32,635 nt of DNA from Candidatus Zemynaea palustris (lineage in GTDB: Bacteria > Vulcanimicrobiota > Vulcanimicrobiia > Vulcanimicrobiales > Vulcanimicrobiaceae). Every line of letters begins with the position of its first letter. Position 1 is the first letter of the stretch. The stretch lies in NCBI GenBank assembly GCA_003134695.1, contig PLCB01000044.1, positions 50,900-83,534 on the forward strand, written 5' to 3'. Both the position numbers and the translations under genes were made by a program. This document shows, piece after piece, positions 7,604 to 15,395 of this stretch. Under the pieces are notes generated by a model. The model saw nothing but the letters and a program-made list of their open reading frames with translations. It was not told the origin of the DNA and did no database searches.

Positions 7604-8369
7604 CACGCTGCTGCTCGAGGCGCAGGAGGTCTCGAAATACTTTGGCGGCGTCCACGCCTGCGAGGGCGTCTCGCTCGGCGTCCGCGAGGGCACGATCCAT
7701 GCCGTCATCGGTCCAAACGGTGCCGGCAAGACGACCTTCTTCAACGCGCTCTCCGGCTTTTATTATCCCGACCGCGGGCGAGTCTTCTTCGACGGCGAGG
7801 AGATCACGCGCATGCCGAACTGGCGGCGCATCGAACGCGGGATGGGCCGCACGTTCCAGACGCCGAGCATCTTCCCCGAATTGACCGTCCACGACAACGT
7901 CGCGCTCGGCGTGCGCAGTAAAGCCGGCCTGGCCTTCCGTGCGCGGCCTCCGTCGGGCGAGCAACAGGCGGTGCTTGAGCGGCGCGTCGACGAATTGCTC
8001 GGCTTCGTGAACCTCGTACGGTTCAAAGAGCGGCCCGTCGCCGAACTCTCTCACGGTAGCCAGCGCCTCTGCGAGATCGCGATGAGCCTCTCGACCGAGC
8101 CACGTTTGGTGCTGCTCGACGAACCGATGGCCGGCCTCGCGGAAAGCGAGACCGAGCGCATCATTAGCGTGATTCGCGGCCTGCACGACCGGCTCGGGCT
8201 CACGGTTCTGTTCGTCGAGCACAACATGCGCGTCGTGCTCGGCCTCGCCGAAATGATCACCGTTCTCGACCGCGGCCGCATTCTCGCCGAAGGGACGCCG
8301 AGCGAGATCGCGGCCAACGAAGCGGTGCGCGACGCGTACCTCGGCAAGGAGGTGCTCGAGCGTGTCTAG
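7596..8369 (+). CDS. livG: branched-chain amino acid ABC ATPase (LivG-like)
   Basis: 257 residues from ATG 7596. Upstream in-frame starts would add a basic 18-residue extension inside livM and are less likely. Seen: Walker A GPNGAGKT (39-46), RTFQTPSIFP around the Q-loop (85-94), Walker B LVLLDEP (171-177) and H-loop VEHNM. The ABC signature reads LSHGSQ (151-156), not the LS(Y/G)GQQ usual in LivG; Ser in place of the first Gln is notable but the helix is intact. The TPSEIAANEAVRDAYLG C-terminus is typical of LivG. Known: one of the two ATPases that drive Liv import. The last 8 nt overlap livF. Confidence 0.92.
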   Translation: MGSTLLLEAQEVSKYFGGVHACEGVSLGVREGTIHAVIGPNGAGKTTFFNALSGFYYPDRGRVFFDGEEITRMPNWRRIERGMGRTFQTPSIFPELTVHDNVALGVRSKAGLAFRARPPSGEQQAVLERRVDELLGFVNLVRFKERPVAELSHGSQRLCEIAMSLSTEPRLVLLDEPMAGLAESETERIISVIRGLHDRLGLTVLFVEHNMRVVLGLAEMITVLDRGRILAEGTPSEIAANEAVRDAYLGKEVLERV

Positions 8370-9081
8370 CGCGTTGCTCGAGGTCGAAAACCTCAACACC
8401 AATTACGGAAAGATCTCCATCCTGCGCGACGTCTCGCTGACCGTCGGGGCCGGCGAAGTCGTCGCGCTCCTCGGACTCAACGGCGCCGGCAAGACGACGA
8501 CGCTCCGCAGCATCCTCGGGCTCACGCCGCCGCGTTCGGGCTCGATTCGCTTCGAGGGTCAAGAGGTCGCGGGGCGCGCACCCTATCAGATCGCGCGCCT
8601 CGGCGTCGGCTACGTCCCCGAAGGCCGGCGGATGTTCAAGGATCTCACGACGATCGAGAATCTTCAACTCGCCGAGAACGGTCGCGCCGGCGAGTGGACG
8701 ATCGCGCGCGTCCTCGAGCATCTGCCGAAACTCGCCGAGCTGAGGAATCGCAAGGCCGGCCGGCTTTCGGGCGGCGAGCAAGAGATGCTTGCGATCGGGC
8801 GAGCGCTCGTCTCCAATCCGCGCCTGCTGTTGGTGGACGAGCCGTCGCAGGGCCTCGGGCCGTTAATCGTCGAGGAGGTCTACAAGATCCTCGGCGAGCT
8901 CAAAGCGCACGGCGTCGCGATCTTGCTCGTCGAGCAGAACGCCCTCTTGGCGCTAAAAATTGCCGATCGCGCCTACGTCCTCGACTGCTGCAAGCTCGTC
9001 TACTCGGGGAGCGCCGCCGATCTGCGGGCCGACCGCGAACGCGTCCGCACGCTGATGGGTCTCACCGAAGTTACTGTCTAG
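8362..9081 (+). CDS. livF: branched-chain amino acid ABC ATPase (LivF-like)
   Basis: 239 residues, GTG start overlapping livG by 8 nt, so coupled. Seen: Walker A GLNGAGKT (38-45), VPEGRRMFKDLTTIENL after the Q-loop region, canonical ABC signature LSGGEQ (135-140), Walker B LLLVDEP (155-161) and VEQN in the H-loop position. Gln replaces the usual His here, as is common in LivF proteins. The VPEGR motif separates LivF from LivG. Known: partner ATPase of LivG. It completes the five-gene importer. A 10-bp inverted repeat begins in its last codons (9063-9072 with 9092-9101) and may help end transcription. Confidence 0.93.
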   Translation: MSSALLEVENLNTNYGKISILRDVSLTVGAGEVVALLGLNGAGKTTTLRSILGLTPPRSGSIRFEGQEVAGRAPYQIARLGVGYVPEGRRMFKDLTTIENLQLAENGRAGEWTIARVLEHLPKLAELRNRKAGRLSGGEQEMLAIGRALVSNPRLLLVDEPSQGLGPLIVEEVYKILGELKAHGVAILLVEQNALLALKIADRAYVLDCCKLVYSGSAADLRADRERVRTLMGLTEVTV

Positions 9082-9101
9082 CTGAGGCGTGAACTTCGGT
9101 G
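9063..9101 (+). terminator. inverted repeat at the end of livF
   Basis: CACCGAAGTT at 9063-9072 pairs perfectly with AACTTCGGTG at 9092-9101 across a 19-nt loop containing the livF stop codon. It is followed by CGATTTTGG, a short T-run. Stem and position suit a transcript end or mRNA 3' structure, but the loop is long and the T-run short, so this is only a candidate terminator. Confidence 0.4.
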
Positions 9102-9156
9102 CGATTTTGGGGTAGAAATTTAGGGTCGGTGGGATTTTGGGGGTAGAAATTTGGGT
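9097..9156. repeat. two tandem 30-bp repeats
   Basis: Units at 9097-9126 and 9127-9156 are nearly identical. Both start CGGTG and share a core: GATTTTGGGGTAGAAATTT in the first and the same with one extra G in the second. Differences are one substitution and compensating one-base indels. The A/T-rich cores stand out from the GC-rich surroundings. They lie between livF and the ribosome site of the small membrane protein gene. They could be operator half-sites about three helical turns apart or part of a dispersed intergenic repeat; the sequence does not decide. Confidence 0.8.
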
Positions 9157-9167
9157 ATGGGAGGGCC

Positions 9168-9323
9168 ATGCAGCTGATTTGGACGCTCATCGTCATCCTG
9201 GTCGTCTTGTGGCTCGTCGGCTTCCTCGCGCACGTCGGGGGTGGCCTCATCCACTTGATCCTGGTCATCGCGCTCATCTTGCTTGTCTTCAACCTCTTGA
9301 CGGGTCGCGGCGCAAAAGTCTAG
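9168..9323 (+). CDS. small membrane protein, Lmo0937 family
   Basis: 51 residues. Seen: MQLIWTLIVILVVLWLVGFL, then AHVGGGLIHLILVIALILLV, then a short polar tail, GRGAKV. This gives two membrane helices separated by a glycine turn. Length, the GFLAHVGGGLIH turn and the tail match the Lmo0937/DUF5670-type mini membrane proteins, often stress-linked but of unknown function. A GGGAGGG purine run just upstream can serve as ribosome site, though spacing to the ATG is short. The stop overlaps that of the convergent PLP gene within a CTAG palindrome. Confidence 0.78.
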   Translation: MQLIWTLIVILVVLWLVGFLAHVGGGLIHLILVIALILLVFNLLTGRGAKV

Positions 9324-10288
9324 GCGATAATCGCCGCGTAGACGGCGGGATCCACGTTGCCGCCGCTGAGGACTACGCCGACGCGGCGGCCGCCTGCGCC
9401 GGCTTTGCCGGCAAGCAAGGCGGCGAGCGCCGAAGCGCCGCTCGGCTCGACGACGAGTTTGAGCCGCTCGAACGCAAAGCGCATCGCGGCGCGAATTTCA
9501 TCGTCGCTCACCGTGAAAAAGCCGGCGCACAATCGTTTCACGATCGGAAACGTCAACTCGCCGGGTGACGTCGTCTGCTGCCCGTCGGCGATCGTCTTCG
9601 GCACGGCGATTTCGATGCGCCGGCCTGCAGCGAACGAACGCGCGAAGTCATCGCCGGCTTCAGGCTCGACGCCGTAGAGTCCGATCCCCGGGCGGAGCGC
9701 GGTCGCGGCGAGCGCGCAGCCGGACAACAATCCACCGCCGCCGACCGGGACCAGCAGCATGTCGAGATCGGGGACGTCTTGGAGCAGCTCGAGCGCGACG
9801 GTCCCCTGACCGGCGATGATCTCCGGATCGTCGTACGGCGGGACGAGCGTCGCCCCGCGTTCGCGCGCGATTCCGCCGGCGATTTCGGCCCGGTTGTGCG
9901 TCGCGCGCTCGTAGAAGATGACGTCGGCGCCATATTCGCGCGTCGCCGCGACCTTTGCCGCGGGCGCGTCGCTCGGCATGACGATCGCCGCCGGCACGCC
10001 CAACAACTTCGCGGCCAGCGCGACGCCTTGCGCGTGATTCCCGCTCGAATACGCCACGACGCCGCCGGGGCGTTCTTCCGGCGTCAACTGTGCGATACGA
10101 TTATACGCTCCGCGAAACTTGAACGCGCCCATGCGCTGCAGGTTTTCGCACTTGAGAAACGCATGTGTCCCGGCCCGCGCGTCGAGCGTCCGCGACGTGA
10201 CGACGGGTGTGCGGTGCGCGACGCCGCGCAAGCGCGCGGCGGCCGCTTCGACGCCGGCGAAGGTGACCTCGCGCGACGCGATGGTCAC
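9320..10288 (-). CDS. PLP-dependent ammonia-lyase (serine/threonine dehydratase, threo-3-hydroxyaspartate type)
   Basis: 322 residues, GTG start overlapping the upstream stop by 4 nt (GTGA). Seen: Schiff-base lysine in FKFRGAYN (Lys57), substrate loop SSGNHAQG (81-88), phosphate-binding GGGG (183-186), then GVEPEAGDDFARSF and IADGQQTTSPGELTFP, and near the end SGGNVD. Known: this is fold-type II. The GVEPEAG and ADG-Q-T stretches are typical of the serine racemase/threo-3-hydroxyaspartate ammonia-lyase group and lack the C-terminal ACT domain of biosynthetic IlvA. It therefore probably has a catabolic role, deaminating a hydroxy-amino acid to a keto acid plus ammonia. A paralogue lies two genes upstream in the same operon. 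Exact substrate uncertain. Confidence 0.88.
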   Translation of the reverse strand: MTIASREVTFAGVEAAAARLRGVAHRTPVVTSRTLDARAGTHAFLKCENLQRMGAFKFRGAYNRIAQLTPEERPGGVVAYSSGNHAQGVALAAKLLGVPAAIVMPSDAPAAKVAATREYGADVIFYERATHNRAEIAGGIARERGATLVPPYDDPEIIAGQGTVALELLQDVPDLDMLLVPVGGGGLLSGCALAATALRPGIGLYGVEPEAGDDFARSFAAGRRIEIAVPKTIADGQQTTSPGELTFPIVKRLCAGFFTVSDDEIRAAMRFAFERLKLVVEPSGASALAALLAGKAGAGGRRVGVVLSGGNVDPAVYAAIIA

Positions 10289-10785
10289 CGGCTGAAATTC
10301 GCGCTCGGCGCGTGCACGTGGAAGGTGACGATCTTACCGTCGGATCCGGTCGTCATGTCCTCTTCCCACGTTCCCTTCGAAAACTCGGCCTGGAAATGAT
10401 GATAGCCGGCCGCTGAATTCTGGGGCGTATCCTCTTTGATCCGCTTGAGCTTGCCCAGTTCGTTGAGATCTTGCGAGAGCCGCCCGACAAGCATGCGATC
10501 CTCGAGTTTGGCTTTGTTGGCGGGGACAAACACAGCCTCGACCGGATGCATGTCGTTGTTGACGATCGCCGCGGTCACGCGCGTCGCAAGTCGTTCGTTC
10601 GGGTTGGCGCGCGGCATCAAGATCGCCCACAGAACCAAGACGATCACGATGAGCGTCGCCGGCGCGAGGCGGCTCCGAAGCGGATCCGGCCTGGGGACGT
10701 TCGCCGGCGGCTGCAGCGGCCCAGCCGGCACCGGCGGCGATGCCGACCCGGGCTGCGCGGGCACATTCGATTGATCTGAAGACAT
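10285..10785 (-). CDS. single-pass membrane protein of unknown function
   Basis: 166 residues. Seen: a Pro/Ser-rich cytoplasmic N-terminus (residues 1-38), one membrane helix at about 40-58 (LAPATLIVIVLVLWAILM), then a roughly 108-residue extracytoplasmic domain with NERLATRVTAAIVNNDM near its start and KIVTFHVHAP at its end. I recognise no family; the outer domain resembles NTF2/DUF4878-like small folds only loosely. The start is well supported by GGGAGG about 6 nt upstream of the ATG. It sits between two PLP lyase paralogues, 11 nt after one and overlapping the other by 4 nt, so all three are co-transcribed. Role unknown. Confidence 0.72.
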   Translation of the reverse strand: MSSDQSNVPAQPGSASPPVPAGPLQPPANVPRPDPLRSRLAPATLIVIVLVLWAILMPRANPNERLATRVTAAIVNNDMHPVEAVFVPANKAKLEDRMLVGRLSQDLNELGKLKRIKEDTPQNSAAGYHHFQAEFSKGTWEEDMTTGSDGKIVTFHVHAPSANFSR

Positions 10786-10796
10786 GGCGACCTCCC

Positions 10797-11774
10797 TTAC
10801 CGTTTCACTTGCGGAGAGTTTCGGCGTTCATCGAGCTCACCCAGCACGGCGCGCAGTTTGCTCACGTCGATGTTGCCGCCTGAAACCACGCACACAACCT
10901 TGCCGCTCCCTGCTTCGCCCGAAAGCGCGCACGCTACCGAACACGCGCCCGCGCCCTCGGCGATGATGCGGTTGCGCTCGGCCAATAGCCCCAGCGCCGC
11001 GGCGACGTCTTCCACGCTCGCGACCAGCGCACCGTCAATCAGCCCTTGCGCGCGTTCGAGCATTTGCGGAAAGACGGTCTTGCTGCCGATGCCGTCCACG
11101 AACGACGGCTTATAGTCGACCACCTGCGGCGATCCCGCGGCGAGAGACGCGGCGAGTGGCGCGCCCGTCGCGACCTCGGCGGCGAAGAGCCGGCAACTGG
11201 GCTTGAGCGCTCGCACCCCCACGGCGATCCCACACGCCAACCCGCCGCCGCCCCACGGAATCACGATCGCCTCCACATCCGGCAAGTCTTCCAAAATTTC
11301 GAGCGCAATGGTCCCGTTGCCGGCCATGACATACGGATCGTCAAAGGCGTGGATGAACGTCGCGTCAACGCCCGGGTACGCGCGCTCCGCAAACGTCTGC
11401 CACCACCGCTCGAACGGGACTTTGATCACGCGCGCGCCGAGCCGCTCGATGGCTTTGACTTTTGTCTCCGGCGCCGTGTCCGGCGCAACGACAGTGCAGG
11501 GGATGCCCAGCTCGCGCGCGCGCCATGCTACTCCCTGCGCCATGTTGCCCGCCGACGCTGTGAGCACTCCGCGCGCCAGTTGCTCCGGCGGCATGTGCGC
11601 CATCGCGTTCGTCGCGCCTCGAATCTTGAACGAGCCGATCGGTTGAAGGTTTTCGAGTTTGAGATAAATCTCTACGGGCGCGTCGAACACGTTGAGCCGC
11701 ACCAGCGGCGTGCGGATGGCGGAGCCGACGATACTTCGGCGGGCTTGCTGGATTTCGTCGAGCGTCGGTAACAT
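10797..11774 (-). CDS. PLP-dependent threonine dehydratase-like enzyme (second paralogue)
   Basis: 325 residues. Seen: lysine motif SFKIRGATN (Lys50), substrate loop SAGNMAQGVA (74-83), glycine loop WGGGGLACG, and SGGNID near the C-terminus. The usual SxGNH is SAGNM here: Met replaces the His conserved in classical threonine dehydratases, so substrate or mechanism may differ from the downstream paralogue. No ACT domain. Known: fold-type II PLP enzymes of this size deaminate Ser/Thr or hydroxyaspartate, or act on other beta-substituted amino acids. It starts 3 nt after the stop of the preceding small protein gene. Family sure, reaction unsure. Confidence 0.85.
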   Translation of the reverse strand: MLPTLDEIQQARRSIVGSAIRTPLVRLNVFDAPVEIYLKLENLQPIGSFKIRGATNAMAHMPPEQLARGVLTASAGNMAQGVAWRARELGIPCTVVAPDTAPETKVKAIERLGARVIKVPFERWWQTFAERAYPGVDATFIHAFDDPYVMAGNGTIALEILEDLPDVEAIVIPWGGGGLACGIAVGVRALKPSCRLFAAEVATGAPLAASLAAGSPQVVDYKPSFVDGIGSKTVFPQMLERAQGLIDGALVASVEDVAAALGLLAERNRIIAEGAGACSVACALSGEAGSGKVVCVVSGGNIDVSKLRAVLGELDERRNSPQVKR

Positions 11775-11777
11775 GCC

Positions 11778-12290
11778 TTACCGCTCATTCGTTGACACAA
11801 ATGTCACCTGTCCGTTCCCGAACAGATGATAGACGCGCAGTTCGGCCGTCGTCCCAGTCTGGCGGATTAGCGCAAAGCGCCGGCCGTCGGTGAAAAACGT
11901 CGCTTTGGGCGGAATGACGAGCCGCTCGGTGCCACGTTCGACGACGCCCGTACGCGGCAGGACACGCACCCGGCAATCGGCGGCGTCGAGGACGCTCGGC
12001 GCGATGACCGCGTGCATCCCAGCCGGAAGATGAGCCCGAACGAATGCGAGCGGCCCATGCGCTTCCGCTTCCTGTTCGAAACATTCGGGCAGCGCTGAAA
12101 GCGCCCACGGCGCCTCGCCATGGACGCCACGCGGCGGGACCGTGAAGGTCGCCTGAGCGCGGGGCGCGCTCGGCGTGCCGCTCGACTGCACCGAAGCGGT
12201 TTCGATGGGCTTCGCAGGCCGCGAAAAATGCGCGGCGACGACGAGCGATCCGACGACCAGCAGCATCGCCACGAGGTAATAGCGGAGCAT
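11778..12290 (-). CDS. membrane-anchored protein of unknown function
   Basis: 170 residues from the ATG at 12290. An open frame runs further upstream into the GH130 gene but has only low-complexity Arg-rich sequence. Seen: an N-terminal signal anchor, MLRYYLVAMLLVVGSLVVAA, then a Ser/Pro linker. A globular part follows with two cysteines (PECFEQ and AADCRV) and beta-rich sequence ending VYHLFGNGQVTFVSTNER. The two Cys may form an extracytoplasmic disulfide. No family recognised. It lies 23 nt after GH130 and 3 nt before the PLP paralogue, within the six-gene minus-strand run. Confidence 0.65.
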   Translation of the reverse strand: MLRYYLVAMLLVVGSLVVAAHFSRPAKPIETASVQSSGTPSAPRAQATFTVPPRGVHGEAPWALSALPECFEQEAEAHGPLAFVRAHLPAGMHAVIAPSVLDAADCRVRVLPRTGVVERGTERLVIPPKATFFTDGRRFALIRQTGTTAELRVYHLFGNGQVTFVSTNER

Positions 12291-12313
12291 CGACCCTGGG
12301 CGCGGCGGTTGCG

Positions 12314-13417
12314 CTATGCCGCGCTCTCCTCGGCTGCGGCGCTCGCGCTCGCGCCGACGTCGAGCCGCAAGAGTCCGATGCGCGAGTCGGCCATCCCGTA
12401 ATAGATGTCGTACGAGCGCGGTGCGTTCGGACGCGGGTCGATCCCGGTCGGAAAGACGACGTTGTTGACGACGCCGTGCGTCTCGTCGACCGTCTCCGGC
12501 CAAAAGACGGGCAGCGGCGAGCGATAGCGCACAACGTCGGGGCGCTCGAGATCGTGGACCACCATGCCGGCGCTATAACTCATTCCGATGCAGCGACCTT
12601 CGACGTCGTAGCGTCCGTCGACGCCGTGGAAGAGCGAGAACCAGCCTTCCTCGATACGCACCGGCGGCGTCCCCGCACCGTTCTTGATCGCCCCCCAACC
12701 CTGCGCGGGCTCGAGAACCAACACGCTTTCGGCGACCTTGAGCAGGTTGCGCCGATCGATCAGCGCCTGCTCGAGCGGAACGTAGGCGATGCGTGTGCCC
12801 TCGCGATCGCGCGGCGGAAGATCGAGAATGATGGGAACCGCGGCGCAGCCGTCGACCGACGAGATGTGCAACATCGGGCGGTGATAGAACGCGAAGCTCG
12901 GGACGCCGTTCGGCGAAACGACCGGCTCGGGGAAGAACGCGGCGTCTTTGTCGTCGCCGCACGGCAAGCCGGGCGCCGAGAAATCGGCCAAACCCAGACG
13001 TTCCCACGCGTAAGCGTCGTTCGAGATCGCGAACGCGATGCGCGGGCCATCGGGTCCGTACGCCGTGTACGCCATCACGTAGGCGTCGAGCAGGGGGATG
13101 AACGTGACGCGCGGATCTTCGCAGCCGTATCCGCCGGGTTTGTCGCGCAACTCGTACGGGGTCGACGGTTCGAGCGCGTAGCCGATGCGCCGAAACGTGA
13201 GCGACGCCCCGAGAGCGGCCGCTTCGGCGATTCCGATGCGCGAGTGATTTCCCGGCCCCACCATGCGTGGATAGAGCAGCAGTTTTCCGTCGCGATCGTG
13301 CGCCGTTGCCGGATTGAGGACGCCCTCGCGTTCGGCTTCGTCGCCGTTAGGCTGGAGCGCGACCCCGAGCCGCTTCACCGTTGCCTCGAGCGACGCGAGC
13401 GAAAACTGATTCATCAT
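12314..13417 (-). CDS. GH130 family glycoside phosphorylase
   Basis: 367 residues. Seen: the GH130 hallmark GYGCEDPRVTFI at about 97-108 followed by YVMAYTAYG, then repeated blade-like beta segments (FFPEPVV, FYHRPM, GWGAIKNGAGTPPVRIEEGWFSLFHGVD, YSAGMVVHDLERPDVVRYRS). These fit a five-bladed propeller. The Asp of the ED-P-R motif aligns with the catalytic acid of characterised members. Known: GH130 enzymes phosphorolyse or hydrolyse beta-mannosides, for example mannosyl-glucose or mannobiose. Start: tandem ATG-ATG at 13417/13414 preceded by AGAGG. No mannan transporter is adjacent, so the substrate is open. Three 11-bp direct repeats lie immediately upstream. Confidence 0.88.
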   Translation of the reverse strand: MMNQFSLASLEATVKRLGVALQPNGDEAEREGVLNPATAHDRDGKLLLYPRMVGPGNHSRIGIAEAAALGASLTFRRIGYALEPSTPYELRDKPGGYGCEDPRVTFIPLLDAYVMAYTAYGPDGPRIAFAISNDAYAWERLGLADFSAPGLPCGDDKDAAFFPEPVVSPNGVPSFAFYHRPMLHISSVDGCAAVPIILDLPPRDREGTRIAYVPLEQALIDRRNLLKVAESVLVLEPAQGWGAIKNGAGTPPVRIEEGWFSLFHGVDGRYDVEGRCIGMSYSAGMVVHDLERPDVVRYRSPLPVFWPETVDETHGVVNNVVFPTGIDPRPNAPRSYDIYYGMADSRIGLLRLDVGASASAAAEESAA

Positions 13418-13425
13418 CCTCTTGT

Positions 13426-13458
13426 TATCTCGGCTCTATCTCAGGTTTATCTCAGGAC
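13426..13458 (-). promoter_or_regulatory. three 11-bp direct repeats upstream of GH130
   Basis: Plus-strand units TATCTCGGCTC, TATCTCAGGTT and TATCTCAGGAC follow one another with exact 11-bp period; ATCTC begins at 13427, 13438 and 13449. On the coding strand they read CCTGAGATA-type. The outermost unit overlaps the stop codon of the upstream lipoprotein gene. An 11-bp period of direct repeats is typical of OmpR/PhoB-type regulator sites. The last unit is only about 9 nt from the GH130 ATG, so an RNA-level role or chance is also possible. Confidence 0.45.
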
Positions 13459-13914
13459 CGTCGACGCGATCGTCACGCCGTCGGGCGTCACGACGTCGAT
13501 CACCGAGCCGGTTCGGTAGACGGAGTTCGGGACGATCCAAAGCGTATAGGTGTGATACTCAGCGGTTGGTTCCCCACCATCGGCCGGCGCCCGTTCGAAG
13601 GCAACGATCCGAACGCGCTGTTCGTTCGCGCGAATCGAATCGATCACCTGACGCCAGCCGGTATGTGCATGGGGCCCCATGACCAGAATCACACCGAACT
13701 CGTGATTGAAACGAACCGGCGCGTGCAAACCAAACGCGTCCAAGTCTCGCCGGCTGCGGACGATGGCGACTTGGTTTCCGCCCGGCACGATTGTGTCGCC
13801 GGTTTGATACCTGTTGACCCGCACCTCGCGGCAGCCCGCCAGCACCACCGCCAGGGCGGCGGCGAGCAGGACGGTCCCTAAGCCGCGCCGGTGTGGGACC
13901 TCGCTGATCCCCAT
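13447..13914 (-). CDS. lipoprotein of unknown function
   Basis: 155 residues. Seen: a signal peptide with hydrophobic stretch TVLLAAALAVVLAGC and a lipobox LAGC (Cys28), so it is lipid-anchored outside the membrane. The mature part is beta-rich and ends in YHTYTLWIVPNSVYRTGSVIDV. The stretch from GVILVMGPHAHTGWRQV to the end faintly recalls the PrcB C-terminal domain of protease complexes, but I would not assign it. First gene of the six-gene minus-strand run; 29 nt separate it from GH130. Its start is close to the divergent two-cysteine gene. Confidence 0.72.
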   Translation of the reverse strand: MGISEVPHRRGLGTVLLAAALAVVLAGCREVRVNRYQTGDTIVPGGNQVAIVRSRRDLDAFGLHAPVRFNHEFGVILVMGPHAHTGWRQVIDSIRANEQRVRIVAFERAPADGGEPTAEYHTYTLWIVPNSVYRTGSVIDVVTPDGVTIASTVLR

Positions 13915-13994
13915 TATCCAGCACTTTCGAGGAAGGCCGGCAGCAGCCTAGCGAAGCCCAAGCCTCCCACAAACGCGGATTCGGAGACCCGGTC

Positions 13995-14708
13995 CTGATC
14001 GTTGCATCTCTCCTGGCAACCGCCCTCATCGGTGCGGCCAGCCCAGCGCCAACCGCGACCCCCGTGCTCAAGCAAATCGGCCGCACGACCCACTCGAACG
14101 CGGTCTGTGGCAACTTGGTCGTCCATGCCAACAGCGCGATCGACTCGGCGCTGCACGACGACATCCTCGTCGGTCGCGTCGTCGCGCGTTTACGTGACAT
14201 CGATCTCGAGAACAACGCGCTTTCGAAGCGCGGCGGACTCTCCGAACTCAACGGTCTGGCCGGCGAGCTGAACGACGAGTCGCTGCGCGGCGAGTCCGAG
14301 GTCAAACGTTTGCGAGAAGCCGCCGAACGGAAAGGCGGCCCCGGATTGAACTCCGATCTGCGTACGTTTTCGGATGCGCTCGGCGGGGCGCTCGGACGGC
14401 AACACCGGATCGGCATCGACTTGAGCAATTTCCTCGCATACCTCGACTATCGCGACATGCGAGAGATGTCGCGACCGACCGACTCGCCGCAACGGCGCGG
14501 CGTCGGAACCGATCCGTTTGGCTCGAACGGCTTCCCGAGTGCGTCGGCACCGACGCCGCAGCCCGGGACACCTTACTCGATCGCGGGGACGCCAAACCGC
14601 ATGGCGGTCGCGGCAGCCGTCGACTTCGCGGCGCGCAACGCCGATGTCCAGGGCGACGAAGCGCGAGCCGCCGAGCACAGCGAAGCGGCGGTCTCCGGAT
14701 GCACGTGA
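13995..14708 (+). CDS. secreted two-cysteine helical protein, paralogue A
   Basis: Start uncertain. The frame is open from 13908 with no ATG, GTG or TTG before the GTG at 14064. Yet codons 13995-14063 encode a clear hydrophobic signal segment, LIVASLLATALIGAASPAP. A GGAG at 13983 lies 8 nt before CTG at 13995, so a CTG start is possible; a base error or unusual start further up is the alternative, since HKRG upstream looks like a signal n-region. Mature part: helical, charged, with IGR-x7-C-x5-HA-x6-SAL, a middle Pro/Ser linker, and a C-terminal Cys two residues from the end. The same pattern occurs in the gene at 19286-20077. Family and function unknown to me; possibly a disulfide joins the two cysteines. 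Confidence 0.65.
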   Translation: MIVASLLATALIGAASPAPTATPVLKQIGRTTHSNAVCGNLVVHANSAIDSALHDDILVGRVVARLRDIDLENNALSKRGGLSELNGLAGELNDESLRGESEVKRLREAAERKGGPGLNSDLRTFSDALGGALGRQHRIGIDLSNFLAYLDYRDMREMSRPTDSPQRRGVGTDPFGSNGFPSASAPTPQPGTPYSIAGTPNRMAVAAAVDFAARNADVQGDEARAAEHSEAAVSGCT

Positions 14709-14720
14709 ACCCCCGCGTCT

Positions 14721-15395
14721 TTACCTCTCCGGGCACGCAGCCGCAAAACTGCGCGTCAACTTGTCGATGTTGGTAATCGCGCTCCCGACGACGATCGCGC
14801 TCGCACCCGCCGCAAAGGCAGCACCGGCCTGCTCGGGCGTTACGATCCCGCCCTCGCAAACCGCGAACGGATGGAGCGCGGCGAGCGCCCGCAGTAGCGC
14901 CAGGGCCGGAAGCGCGCAATCCCCCGTTTCGGACGTGTAGCCGGCGAGCGTCGTCGCGACCAGGTCGGCGCCGGCTTCCGCGGCTCGGCGCCCATCGTCC
15001 GCCGTCGCGCAGTCGGCCAGCGTGAGCCGTCCCCGCAAGCGCGCGGCTGCAACCAAGTCCGCCACCGTCGCGCCGCCGCGCCTTGTCCGCGGGGTCGCAT
15101 CGAATGCGATGACGTCGGCGCCAGCGCCGGCGAGTGCCTCGACTTCTTCCACCGTCGTCGTGATGTAGGGCGCCCGCGCCGAACGAACGCCTTTGAGCAG
15201 CCCGAGGATCGGCACGTCGACGGCGGCCCGCACCGCGCGAATGCGCTCAAGGCCCTCGATCCGCACGGCCGCCGCGCCGTTTTGTACGACGCAGCGCGCC
15301 AATAGCGCGATCGTCGCCGGCTCGCCGATCACGGAATCGTCCTCCGCTTGCACCGAGACGATCAGGCGGCCGCGCAAGCGTTCGAGATCGATCAC
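14721..15395 (-). CDS. nanE: N-acetylmannosamine-6-phosphate 2-epimerase (NanE-like)
   Basis: 224 residues. Start chosen as GTG at 15395, because it overlaps the kinase stop as GTGA and matches the family's N-terminus ([12 protein letters not shown]). Seen: TIM-barrel strands with [16 protein letters not shown] (catalytic Lys), [44 protein letters not shown] (catalytic Glu region) and the phosphate-binding [12 protein letters not shown]. Known: NanE converts ManNAc-6-phosphate to GlcNAc-6-phosphate in sialic acid and amino sugar use. Here it follows a sugar kinase, which could supply a 6-phosphate. No NanA, NagA or NagB is in the window. Last gene of the overlapping operon. Confidence 0.88.
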   Translation of the reverse strand: MIDLERLRGRLIVSVQAEDDSVIGEPATIALLARCVVQNGAAAVRIEGLERIRAVRAAVDVPILGLLKGVRSARAPYITTTVEEVEALAGAGADVIAFDATPRTRRGGATVADLVAAARLRGRLTLADCATADDGRRAAEAGADLVATTLAGYTSETGDCALPALALLRALAALHPFAVCEGGIVTPEQAGAAFAAGASAIVVGSAITNIDKLTRSFAAACPER

